Positions 48,073 through 58,200 of a stretch of 64,000 nt of DNA are shown one piece after another. The DNA comes from Aurelia coerulea (Eukaryota; Cnidaria; Scyphozoa; Semaeostomeae; Ulmaridae). The notes under the pieces are model-generated. The model saw nothing but the letters and a program-made list of their open reading frames with translations, was not told where the DNA came from and made no database searches. The position numbers and the translations under genes are program-made. The first letter of the stretch is position 1, and each line of letters begins with the position of its first letter. The stretch lies in contig CM076960.1 in NCBI GenBank assembly GCA_039566865.1, forward strand, positions 19,140,501 through 19,204,500, written 5' to 3'.

Positions 48073-48605
48073 TGTCCGGAAACCCAGTAAGCGCCACGCT
48101 GCTTTGTAGACTCAGTTTAATCACATGTTTAATTATTATTGATTTTAGAATGTTGCTGTAGTTTCAAGTTTAATTCATTCTATAGTGTTGACACATTGGA
48201 GTCATTGGAATTTTACTTTAGTATTGTTCAGATGCCAAAATGCGTAATAGCCTCGCATGCAATAGCACCGGTAAGAGGTTCGCAGGTAATTAGGAAGCGG
48301 TATGGCTTATATGTATCATCAATGAGTAAATACTAATTGTATCATGCCAAGAACTTGCATCACGCTATATTTGTTAAAATCCTATTGGTTAAAGCTTAGT
48401 CATCGAACGTAATGTAAGACACGTGAATTTAGAAATAGATGAGTGACCGCACCTTGGATGGTATGAGCAGGATGTCTGTATGAATGTAAAAGGAAAATTG
48501 AGATTGAGATGGCTATCTTCGACCAGAAAATGTGTTTCTTTTGAGTGTACCTGCGTTTCGGTTATTAGTATGAACTAGCGAGACAGGAGAGTGTAATCTC
48601 CTACA
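48073..48605 (+). repeat. 5' LTR of the BEL/Pao element
   Basis: Starts TGTCCGGAAACCC and ends CTCCTACA, so it has the usual TG...CA ends. It should carry the element's promoter and polyadenylation signals; I do not see a clear TATA box. It is the same length as the 3' LTR, with no difference seen by eye. Confidence 0.95.
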
Positions 48606-48608
48606 TTT

Positions 48609-48626
48609 TGGTCCACCGTATTCGGG
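48609..48626 (+). other. Probable primer binding site
   Basis: TGGTCCACCGTATTCGGG starts three bases after the 5' LTR. TGG is complementary to the CCA end of a tRNA and the next bases fit an acceptor stem. I could not assign the tRNA. Confidence 0.6.
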
Positions 48627-48646
48627 ATTGTGGCTGTAAACGCAGT

Positions 48647-51600
48647 ATGGATAAAGCGAAGAAAAAGCGAGCAACCTATCGAAGGAATGTCACGAAGCTC
48701 GTGGGTAAAGTCGACGACTTGATTGCAGATGGCGTGGAAGGAATCGATACGATAAAGTTGAAACACTACATGAACGAACTGAAAGAGAAACGGAGTGATT
48801 TAAAAGAGTTTGATAACGAAATTTTGGAGTTATTGTACGAAAAAGCCGAGGATGAAGTAGTAGACAAGGAAATGGACGAAGCGAGTGAATACAAAGAAAA
48901 GATAACGAGAGCACTGAGCTTAATCGAAGACGCCTTGGAGAAGAGCAAGCCCAAGCGACAACTGAGTGGTTCATTGGAAAGCATAGCTTCTATTTCATCA
49001 GCGGGCAGTTCTGCAGAAAGAAGGGTGAAAGTAAATTTGCCAAAATTGGAGCTTACCAAATTTGGAGGAAAAATTCACTGCTGGCAAGAGTTTTGGGATG
49101 GATTTTGTAGTGCAGTGCATGAGAATGAGGACCTTGCTAATGTCGATAAATTTAAGTACCTCAGAAGCCTTTTGGAGGAACCGGCTAAAAGTGTCGTAGC
49201 AGGGATACCACTCACTTCCAGTGACTACGAAATAGCCGTAAAATTGCTCCAGGACAGATACGGAGATCCGGTAGTTATCCAAAGAGCACACATTAATCAG
49301 TTAGTGTACCTTTCTCCAGTCTACAGTGAAAAGAATGTTTCAAGATTGCGTTCTCTTCACGATCAAATCGAGACACACTATCGTGGGTTGGAGGCTCTCA
49401 GCGTAGATCAGATTACGTACTCCACCATTGTTGTTCCGATGCTGATGGAGAAAATACCAGAGGGAATTCGATTCAACATGATAAGATCGACGGAGAAGAA
49501 GCAGATTAATTGGGGACTCGACGACCTTCTTGCAGCACTTGGAAAGGAGTTAGAAATTCGGGAAACTCAAGTTTCATTGTTTAAAACTGGCGGAAATCAG
49601 GAAAACAAAGGCGCACGGCCTAAGCGAGATGATACAGCAACGGCGAGTTCATTGTTTGTTGTTGGCGGGAAAGATGGTAAACGCAAATGTGTTTATTGCT
49701 TGAAAGAACATGCCCCAGAAGATTGCAGTAATGTGAAGGACATTTCAGAACGAAAAAGTATCCTTATCAAATATGCCAGGTGTTTTGTGTGTCTCAATTC
49801 AAGACACAGAGCCTTTGAATGTAGAAATAAGGTTCCTTGTAAGATCTGTAAGGGGAAACATCATGTATCAATTTGCGTAGGGCCTAATTCTGCGAATAAG
49901 GAAGCGCTACCCCAACAGCAACCCAAGCCTATCCTTAGTGCACCAACACTCAACGTAAATGCTGCCTCTTGGGTGGGAAGTACGGGCTCTGGGGACAGAG
50001 TGGCCTTACAGACAGCCTTGGCAAAAGTGAATGCCAAAAAAGAGAGTAAAGTACGGGTGTTGTTCGACACAGGTAGTCACAAGTCTTTTATCTCTGCCAA
50101 GGCTGTAAGTAAGTTAGATTTGAGGCCAGTCAGAAGTGAAAGATTGGGAATAAAGCCATTTGGGAGTAGAGAAGCAGAATTCAGCATGAGAGATATTGTA
50201 GAAATTTCATTGTATTCTTTGTGTGGGGAAAAGAGAGTTAACCTTGAATGTTATGTTGTAGATGATATTGCTGATATTTCAAATTCTCATGTTGAAATTG
50301 CTAAGAAACATTACCCCCACTTGCATGAAATCTGGTTTTCAGATGTTTCTAGGTCAGAAGATACACTCTGTGTCGATATTTTGATTGGCTCAGATGCACT
50401 TTGGGAGTTTCATGAAGGTGAAACAAAACGAGGGGGGCCAGGTAAACCTGTCGCTGTCAAAACAAAGCTTGGATGGGTTTTGTCTGGACCACTCAAGGTA
50501 GAAGGTAAGAGTTTTGATTCATTTGACAAATCTAATGTTAACTTTTTGCCTCATGTCAAGAAAACTTCAGAGGAAATGAAGATTGAAGAATGTGTTAACA
50601 GGCTATGGGACCTTGATACCTTAGGAATAAGGCAAGAAGACGAGGTGCATGAAACTGTCATTGATGATATTCTTTTCACAGGTACAAGATACTCTGTAGG
50701 ATTGCCTTGGAAAATAGGACATAGCAAATTGCCCTCTAATTATGGAAATTGCCTAATGAGACTGCAAGGACAGATTAGAAAATTTAGGAAAGACCCCCAT
50801 GTATTTGATGAATGCAATAAAATCATTACTGAGCAGGTAAAAATGGGAATAATTGAGCAGGTTTCAGAACTGGATGAAGCAGAAACGTTTCATTATCTGC
50901 CTAGTCAGACGGTTGTGAGGGCAGAGGCAGAAACAACAAAGGTGAGACTTGTTTTTGATGCTTCATGTAAGGACAGAAAAGCTGGGACTTCTCTTAATGA
51001 TTGTCTTCATGTAGGCCCATCACTGACACCTTTTTTGTTTGATATCTTGTTGAGGTTCAGGGAGAACAGAATAGCTCTTGTAGGTGACATAGAGAAGGCT
51101 TTTCTGAACATAGAAATCAACCCTGCTGATAGAGACTGTCTCAGATTTCTTTGGGTCAAGGATATAACTGCTAAGGAGCCGGAAATCATTGTTTATCGTT
51201 ATAGGACTGTTGTATTTGGAGTCAGCTCATCACCGTTCCTATTAAATGCAGTTTTGCAGCATCACATTAAGACGTACCAGGAACAAGACCCTGAATTTGT
51301 AGCCAAATTATTGCATAGTTTCTACGTAGATGATCTTGTGTCGGGATGTGAGAGTACTGAGAAAGCTTTAGGCCTTTATGAGAATGCAAAAGAAAGAATG
51401 TTAGAGGGAGGCTTCAAGTTGAGAAAATGGAAGACAAATGATGTGGAATTGTTGAAAGAGATACAGAAAAGAGAGAGTGAGGAGAAACAAGAGAAATCTA
51501 GCCAAGAAGATATGTCATATGCAAAGGAAACTTTAGGCCCAACCAAGGACTTGGGGGGCAAGACCAAGGTTTTAGGGATAGCTTGGGATAGTCAGAAGGA

Positions 51601-54112
51601 TGAGCTAGAATTCAATCTAAGCAAAATGGTCAGTGAATGCAACAGAGAAAGACCAACAAAAAGAGGCATTTTAAGCACACTGGCTAGCCTTTTTGATCCC
51701 TTAGGCCTGATAAGTCCAATAGGGGTCACTGCAAAGGTCTTATTTCAAGAATTGTGTAAGGACAAACTAGGATGGGATGACCCAGTACCAGAAGACAAAT
51801 CAATTCAGTGGAAGGCATGGCTGGATGATTTAAACCAGGTTAAATCTGTTGTTTTACCCAGATGCTTATATGATGGGAGTGAAGGGGAGGTAATTAGCTG
51901 CCAGTTACATGGGTTTGGTGATGCTAGCATGAAAGCGTATTGTGCAGTTATTTATCTTGTATGTGAGACCACAAAGGGTATACATGTCACACTACTATGC
52001 TCAAAGACTAGGGTAGCACCATTAAAAGGACTGAGCATACCCAGGTTAGAATTATTGAGTGCCAGAATTCTAGCTGTATTGATGGACACTGTGCACAATG
52101 CTTTGAAGTCACAAATTAAAATAGATTGTGTCCGCTACTGGCTTGACAGCAAGACGGCCCTTTACTGGATCTTTAATAATGGAGAATGGAAGCAGTGGGT
52201 TCAGTACAGGGTCTCAGAAATTTTGAAGCTTTCAAGCAAAGAGAATTGGGGTCATGTAGGGGGAATTGATAACCCTGCTGATCTTGGTTCTAGAGGAGTT
52301 TCTGCCAGTCACTTACGTGACAGTAAGTTGTGGTGGAATGGACCACATTGGCTCAAAAAAGGGAGGAGTGAGTGGCCTAAGAGCTTGGTCATTGATGAGT
52401 CAGATGATGTAAGCCAAGAGAGAAAGAAAGTGAATGTTTTTACAACAATTGTTGAACAACCGAAAGAAATCAGCCAGGTTATAGATGCAAGCAGATACAG
52501 CACTTTAGGAAAGTTGCTCAGGGTAACAGCATTTGTTTTGAGATTTATCAGGAATCTGAAGAGTAAAAAAGAAGGAAATGACCTGAATGAAGGAAGATTG
52601 AGTGTGCCAGAAATTAGGGAAGCAGAAAAGCATTGGATAAAGCAAGCACAGTCAACTGTTAGAAATGATGAAAACTTCAAGAAAGTTGCTAGACAGCTAA
52701 ACATCATAGAAATAGATGGAGTTCTTGTGTGCAAAGGAAGATTTGAGAATGCAGACATGCCAATTGAATCAAAGTATCCAATATATCTTCCTAAAGAACA
52801 CAAACTTACAGAGCTGATAGTAATAGATTGCCATGTTATATCACATCATTGTGGGGTAAAATCTACTTTAGCTGAATTAAGATCAAGGTTTTGGATTTCT
52901 AAAGGTAGGCAACATGTTAAAAAGATTCTAAACAAATGTTTTGTTTGCAGGAAATTGGAAGGAAGACCATTCAATGAACCTCCAACAGCACCACTACCTG
53001 AATATAGAGTGAGTGAAGCACCACCCTTCTCCAATGTTGGTGTGGATTTTGCAGGACCACTTTATGTGAAAGGAGCCAAGGGTAAGATGGTCAAAAGCTA
53101 TGTTTGTTTATTTTCATGTTGTGTGACTAGAGCCTTGCATTTAGAACTTGTTACGGATCTATCAGCACCCACTTTTTTGAATTGTCTGAGACGTTTTTGT
53201 GCAAGAAGAGGAACGCCATGGTTGATTAATTCAGACAACGCAAAAACGTTTAAATCCACTGCAAAATTGTTGAAGAAACTTGCTAAGGATCCTGATGTCT
53301 TAGATTATTTGCAGTCCAGGAGAATTGAGTGGGAATTCAACTTGGAGGTAAGTCCGTGGCAAGGTGGCCATTTTGAGCGCATGGTAGGCTGCGTAAAACG
53401 ATGCCTTCGCAAAGTTCTGGGAAATGCCAAACTTTCTGTTGATGAATTAAGTACCGTATTGACAGAAGTAGAGAGTACATTGAATTCTCGTCCCCTCACT
53501 TATTGTTATTCGGAATTTGGTGAGGAAGTTCTAACCCCTTCTCATTTGTTAGTTGGACGAAGACTGTCACCTCTTACTACAGGTTTTGCAAATTATTCAA
53601 AATTGGAAGATAATGACCCTCAATTAAACCTTTCCAAACGATTCTTGTACTTAACGAGAAAACTTAGTCATTTTTGGAACAGGTGGAGGCGAGAATATCT
53701 CACAGATTTAAGGGAAGCGCACAGAATGAACCACAAACAACTAACGGAAGTGAAAACAGGAGATGTGGTACTTATTCAAGATGAAAATGCAAAAAGAGGA
53801 ATGTGGAAAATGGGTGTAGTTGAGGAGGTCATAAAAGGAAGAGATCAACAGATCAGAGGAGCAAAGGTACGCAAGAAGGGAAGAGGTAAGCCAGAGTTTC
53901 TTAATAGACCTCTTCAGAAACTTATACCTTTAGAGACTGCAGGTAAAATTAGTCAGGAAAGAGAGGATGGTAAGGAAAGAAGGGAAGAAAAGGGGATGGA
54001 AGAACATGTGGCAGGAGTACGGGAGGAAAATGGGAAATCCAGGGGGGATAGACCTCGCAGGGCAGCATCTATGGATGCGCGTTGGCGCACTCGACTTATG
54101 CTTGACTCTTAA
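48647..54112 (+). CDS. BEL/Pao gag-pol polyprotein, single open frame
   Basis: 1821 residues from ATG at 48647; the frame is also open upstream to the LTR edge but that start would be TTG. Order of domains: a gag region with N-terminal Lys/Glu-rich helices (about 1-330) and Cys/His knuckles (about 346-410, CVYCLKEHAPEDC and CKICKGKHHVSIC). An aspartic protease follows (LFDTGS near 471), then a reverse transcriptase with a catalytic Asp near 814 (DIEKAF) and YVDD near 893. RNase H comes next (GDAS near 1089 and LDSKTAL near 1164). Integrase has an HHCC finger (about 1395-1434) and a D-D-E core (Asp near 1466 and 1529, Glu near 1577). The C-terminal region ends basic. Protease before RT, RT-RNaseH before integrase and the peptide style place it in BEL/Pao. 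No stop or frameshift was seen, so it looks competent. Confidence 0.96.
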   Translation: MDKAKKKRATYRRNVTKLVGKVDDLIADGVEGIDTIKLKHYMNELKEKRSDLKEFDNEILELLYEKAEDEVVDKEMDEASEYKEKITRALSLIEDALEKSKPKRQLSGSLESIASISSAGSSAERRVKVNLPKLELTKFGGKIHCWQEFWDGFCSAVHENEDLANVDKFKYLRSLLEEPAKSVVAGIPLTSSDYEIAVKLLQDRYGDPVVIQRAHINQLVYLSPVYSEKNVSRLRSLHDQIETHYRGLEALSVDQITYSTIVVPMLMEKIPEGIRFNMIRSTEKKQINWGLDDLLAALGKELEIRETQVSLFKTGGNQENKGARPKRDDTATASSLFVVGGKDGKRKCVYCLKEHAPEDCSNVKDISERKSILIKYARCFVCLNSRHRAFECRNKVPCKICKGKHHVSICVGPNSANKEALPQQQPKPILSAPTLNVNAASWVGSTGSGDRVALQTALAKVNAKKESKVRVLFDTGSHKSFISAKAVSKLDLRPVRSERLGIKPFGSREAEFSMRDIVEISLYSLCGEKRVNLECYVVDDIADISNSHVEIAKKHYPHLHEIWFSDVSRSEDTLCVDILIGSDALWEFHEGETKRGGPGKPVAVKTKLGWVLSGPLKVEGKSFDSFDKSNVNFLPHVKKTSEEMKIEECVNRLWDLDTLGIRQEDEVHETVIDDILFTGTRYSVGLPWKIGHSKLPSNYGNCLMRLQGQIRKFRKDPHVFDECNKIITEQVKMGIIEQVSELDEAETFHYLPSQTVVRAEAETTKVRLVFDASCKDRKAGTSLNDCLHVGPSLTPFLFDILLRFRENRIALVGDIEKAFLNIEINPADRDCLRFLWVKDITAKEPEIIVYRYRTVVFGVSSSPFLLNAVLQHHIKTYQEQDPEFVAKLLHSFYVDDLVSGCESTEKALGLYENAKERMLEGGFKLRKWKTNDVELLKEIQKRESEEKQEKSSQEDMSYAKETLGPTKDLGGKTKVLGIAWDSQKDELEFNLSKMVSECNRERPTKRGILSTLASLFDPLGLISPIGVTAKVLFQELCKDKLGWDDPVPEDKSIQWKAWLDDLNQVKSVVLPRCLYDGSEGEVISCQLHGFGDASMKAYCAVIYLVCETTKGIHVTLLCSKTRVAPLKGLSIPRLELLSARILAVLMDTVHNALKSQIKIDCVRYWLDSKTALYWIFNNGEWKQWVQYRVSEILKLSSKENWGHVGGIDNPADLGSRGVSASHLRDSKLWWNGPHWLKKGRSEWPKSLVIDESDDVSQERKKVNVFTTIVEQPKEISQVIDASRYSTLGKLLRVTAFVLRFIRNLKSKKEGNDLNEGRLSVPEIREAEKHWIKQAQSTVRNDENFKKVARQLNIIEIDGVLVCKGRFENADMPIESKYPIYLPKEHKLTELIVIDCHVISHHCGVKSTLAELRSRFWISKGRQHVKKILNKCFVCRKLEGRPFNEPPTAPLPEYRVSEAPPFSNVGVDFAGPLYVKGAKGKMVKSYVCLFSCCVTRALHLELVTDLSAPTFLNCLRRFCARRGTPWLINSDNAKTFKSTAKLLKKLAKDPDVLDYLQSRRIEWEFNLEVSPWQGGHFERMVGCVKRCLRKVLGNAKLSVDELSTVLTEVESTLNSRPLTYCYSEFGEEVLTPSHLLVGRRLSPLTTGFANYSKLEDNDPQLNLSKRFLYLTRKLSHFWNRWRREYLTDLREAHRMNHKQLTEVKTGDVVLIQDENAKRGMWKMGVVEEVIKGRDQQIRGAKVRKKGRGKPEFLNRPLQKLIPLETAGKISQEREDGKERREEKGMEEHVAGVREENGKSRGDRPRRAASMDARWRTRLMLDS

Positions 54113-54118
54113 CAAGTC

Positions 54119-54131
54119 AAGGAGGGGGGAG
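54119..54131 (+). other. Polypurine tract of the BEL/Pao element
   Basis: AAGGAGGGGGGAG directly precedes the 3' LTR and would prime plus-strand DNA synthesis. Confidence 0.85.
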
Positions 54132-54664
54132 TGTCCGGAAACCCAGTAAGCGCCACGCTGCTTTGTAGACTCAGTTTAATCACATGTTTAATTATTATTG
54201 ATTTTAGAATGTTGCTGTAGTTTCAAGTTTAATTCATTCTATAGTGTTGACACATTGGAGTCATTGGAATTTTACTTTAGTATTGTTCAGATGCCAAAAT
54301 GCGTAATAGCCTCGCATGCAATAGCACCGGTAAGAGGTTCGCAGGTAATTAGGAAGCGGTATGGCTTATATGTATCATCAATGAGTAAATACTAATTGTA
54401 TCATGCCAAGAACTTGCATCACGCTATATTTGTTAAAATCCTATTGGTTAAAGCTTAGTCATCGAACGTAATGTAAGACACGTGAATTTAGAAATAGATG
54501 AGTGACCGCACCTTGGATGGTATGAGCAGGATGTCTGTATGAATGTAAAAGGAAAATTGAGATTGAGATGGCTATCTTCGACCAGAAAATGTGTTTCTTT
54601 TGAGTGTACCTGCGTTTCGGTTATTAGTATGAACTAGCGAGACAGGAGAGTGTAATCTCCTACA
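54132..54664 (+). repeat. 3' LTR of the BEL/Pao element
   Basis: Starts TGTCCGGAAACCC and ends CTCCTACA, 533 bp, followed by the target duplication ACATT. The short open frame inside it occurs in both LTRs and is not a gene. Confidence 0.95.
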
Positions 54665-55213
54665 ACATTTCAAAACAAGGTTTTCTAAGCCTTTCCGATG
54701 TATAGACCTCGGTTTAGACATTACTTTTTACTTTATACAAGTACTTTAATATGATACAGGAAGCAAGTGAAAATAAATTAAAAATATGATTTGAGAGTTG
54801 AGTTTCTTATGGGCAGTTCCTTACAAAAAATACGTGGAGCTCCGAAATAGATAGCATTTGGTTTGGAGTTCAAAGTCTTCGTCGACGAAGAGATGAGGAA
54901 ACAATTGACGTAATGGTTCCAAGAGGTCGAAGGCTCAATAAGGCTCATACTTCCGAAATGACGAGAAACAACTCAGTTAAGTCCAAAGGTCATATGACGT
55001 AATGGTTATGACGTAGCACGCTTCTGATTGGCTACATAATTGTGAAGTCGTTACTGATTGGCTGAAATTGATAATAAGTATTCTTTCGTGCAGGTCAAAG
55101 TCCAAAACAAGGACCTAAATAAATCGAAGTGAAAGGAAAAGAACTTTACTTCGAGAAATAAAGTTAACGAGATCAATTATTAACTGAGATCACTGAAGAT
55201 ATCAAGACGAAAA

Positions 55214-58200
55214 ATGGCTGAAGAGAATCAGGGAATTATAGAGAATGCAGCACCTGCACCGCAAGAAAATGGCGCAGCCGAAGACAAGTCTTTTCAAGAA
55301 AGATTGAACGACATCCCGATGTATACCATGACGTTAAATCAACTCTGCTCGCTGTACACTTCAATAAAAGATCGAAATGAAGTGCTAACGAAAGCTTTTA
55401 ATGCTGGTGAATATTATGCGAAAACAATCGCGGAAACAGCCAAACCTGTTGTAGCAAGTGCCACTACATCGGCCTTAGCAGCTGCTAAACCAGTTATTGG
55501 AGAAGTGAAGGATCCGGGTAAGTTTTCGGTAGGGCGTGAAGAAGTGAAGGGCCTAAAATATAAAGATGACAGCAAGATAGCGAATGACGCAACAGTGATC
55601 ATCTCAATAATTGCAACAATCTTGCACGCGTAATGGAAGCACATGTTGTAATGAAGCATTCTTGAAGATTTGCCAAAAAATCTTAAATGATAAATCATAG
55701 ATCTAAATTTCAAAGTATACTTTCCACTTTCATTTCATTCATTTCATTTTTGACTCACGGTAGTGAAGTCATAGGGGTGGTGGGCATTTTCCTGTTTACA
55801 AAATCTTTTATGTCATGGGGTGAAGGACGTGATGAAGTCCACATCAAGCCTAGCAACAACGCGAGGTCAAAGCTTGTCGTTCAGCGGAGGCCCTCCTGAG
55901 GTGTATGACATCTTAAAGGTCAAACGCTCCAGCGGTTTGAGCACGCGCGGCCACTCTACGGAAAGAACGAATCATGGTCGCGGAGCCTGCGCGCTCAAAA
56001 TGCTAGATGAAAAACTGCATTCAACGAGCAAAGAAAGGTACGTCTCTCATCTTTGACCAAGAAGTTTATCAACTTACTTTTTCGTAGCTGCTTAAAATCA
56101 ATTTTCAATTCAAGCCTTGCATTTTTAACTTTCTGTGCATTTTATTTGAATCATAGTAGTAAAGTAGGCCTAGACTTTTAATTTGTTCAGCAATAGTCTG
56201 AATTCAATGTTTTGTTCGGACTAGACCTCTAAGTTGACTTGTTCAAAGCACATTGATCTTGAGGTTTGCGCTAAATTGTGAATAATAAACTTCTGGAAAA
56301 TAGAGGGACTGCAGCTGAGAACAGGCCGAGATTGGAAAATATAATATGTGTGGCATGGCAGCCACCTTGGTCGCCTGTATTGATGCACCATTTCACAGAA
56401 TGAGATTGGTTGCTAAGGGAAACTTCTCCAACAAAATGAACTCTTTGAGTGCAGTAATTAGCTCAATGACGTTCCCATCAAAATTATTTCAAAAAGCTCT
56501 TTGTTTGCATTTTTTCAAGATTATAGTTAGTTTTCTAAGAACTTTCAGGCAGCTGATCAGTCAAGTGTCAAGTAGAACAACAATCGAAGAGTTTTCAAGA
56601 AACCAATAAATTTTCCCACCCTGTACTGAAAGTCTCTTTTAGCTTTCAGTAAACAGTTGAAATTAGCAGATCATGGGTACCAAAGTTTTTTGCAGTTTCT
56701 CCGCACCCTTCTTAAATGTTCGTTGTATTCATTGATAGGTAACTTCCCAAACATTTCGTGAGTTTTACCAGAATACAGCGCCAGTATGCGAATTACCTTC
56801 TCAGACAAAATAAACAAGCTTCTTGAGCAATATCCAAGTTCTCAGTCGAGGTTCTTACTGGTTTAGTTCTTAGTTGAATTCTTGAAAAGAGTTTCTTATT
56901 AACAATAGCACTGTTTAATCATGCTGAAAACGGATTACACGTTTTTTTTATAAGAAACTGGTTTATAAGAAACTAGTACTACGATGACCAAAAATTTAAG
57001 AAACTCTAGTACTACGCTCAAGAACAGTTAAGAAACTCTAAAACGTTATATCTGTATGTCTCTCTTATTCTATGTCTCTCTAACAAAGGTGCCTTCGTCT
57101 TTTCTTGACTTTTAACTGCAAAATTGGTAAATTTTTGCCTTGATGTGCATGGCTTCTTCTTGATGACAATGTCAATGCAAAATGGAAGCCCTTTCTCGAG
57201 AAGAAGGCTCAACTTCGAACAATACCGCAATTTTAGGCCCAAAAAAATAAGAAACTAATCAAGAAACTTTTACTACTAAAACACCGAAATTTTCATGCGA
57301 AATTAAGAAACTTTTAGTACTAAGTGCTGATCCAAGTTTCTTATAATAAAAAAAACGTGTATTTCGTGATTAATTTGATTGCTTGTGTGTTTAATTAGAT
57401 TGTTTGTTCTCCACTGAAAAATCTTCAAGCAAAGACTAAACATTTCCTGCAGGCCAATTTTTGATGGTTGCTTCATCAGACTGCATTCTGTAACGTAACA
57501 TTACAGCATATTTATTCATATTTCGAGGAAGGTGCAATAAAATTGCACTGATCTTCCTTTGCATTCTCATGGCATAATTTGGAAAATTTCACAATAAAAA
57601 TCATTAAGCCCGTGAGTCACTTCTAAGGTCCTTTGATCAATCATTTAAGGAGGGTGACCCTTCAACAAAGGTTGATTTTCAAGGGACCCTCCATTTAAAA
57701 TACAATAACTACAATAATATAATGATAGGAACTTAATAGGAAAATAAAAAGAAGCTAATATGTTTTTACAATAGTTACAATATATTCAACATATAAAAGA
57801 AAAGTAAGGCAGGGAAGTTTATTAGACGACCCAGGAATCCACCCCACCACCCACCCCAAGCCCGACCCCCACCAAATCGACCCAAGACACCCAGTACAGA
57901 CACGGCAACCTCCCCATCTCCCATCACAAGCCACCGAGCCCTTCCAGAATCCCAATGGCCGACCCAGAAGAAATCAAGCCCAAAACCAAAGGCCAGGCAG
58001 ACCCCAGATAATCTGAGGAACCCCACTGCCAATATTTAAATGCTTTTTTGAATTTGTAAAAGGAGGGTGCCAGTTTAGCCTCGGTAGAGAGACTTGGTGG
58101 TGGACATATTATTCGAGGGGCGTATCACTAAAGATCTCGTACACCTTTGGCAAAAAGCCTTTAGTTTCAAACAAAAATCCATAAAAATCCTATTGTCTTA

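Larger units (their letters stand above)
48073..54664 (+). mobile_element. Complete BEL/Pao LTR retrotransposon
   Basis: Length 6592 bp: two 533-bp LTRs, a primer-binding-site-like TGG stretch, one open gag-pol frame of 1821 residues and a polypurine tract. It is flanked by the 5-bp target duplication ACATT (48068-48072 and 54665-54669). Reading both LTRs through I found no difference, which implies a very young insertion. No envelope-like frame follows pol. It has inserted into an older MITE-like copy in the spacer between the divergent dihydropyrimidinase and perilipin genes. Confidence 0.97.
47836..54836. mobile_element. Inverted relative of the 46873 MITE, split by the BEL element
   Basis: Read on the minus strand, 54836-54665 then 48072-47900 repeats the order seen in 46873-47060 and 47478-47666: CACGTATTTTTT, GCTTCCTGTATCATATTA, AATGTCTAAAC, GAAAGGCTTA, TTGTTTTGAAATGT, TTCACGAGGGCACA. 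The BEL element lies exactly inside that sequence. The boundary near 47836 is approximate. Confidence 0.65.

Noticed and set aside
48139..48336. Open frame of 65 codons in the LTR, repeated at 54198-54395
   Set aside because: It occurs in both LTRs only because the LTRs are copies; no family likeness.
55976..56040. Possible alternative first exon of perilipin ending at a GTACGT donor
   Set aside because: No reading frame joins to perilipin exon 2 in the needed phase.
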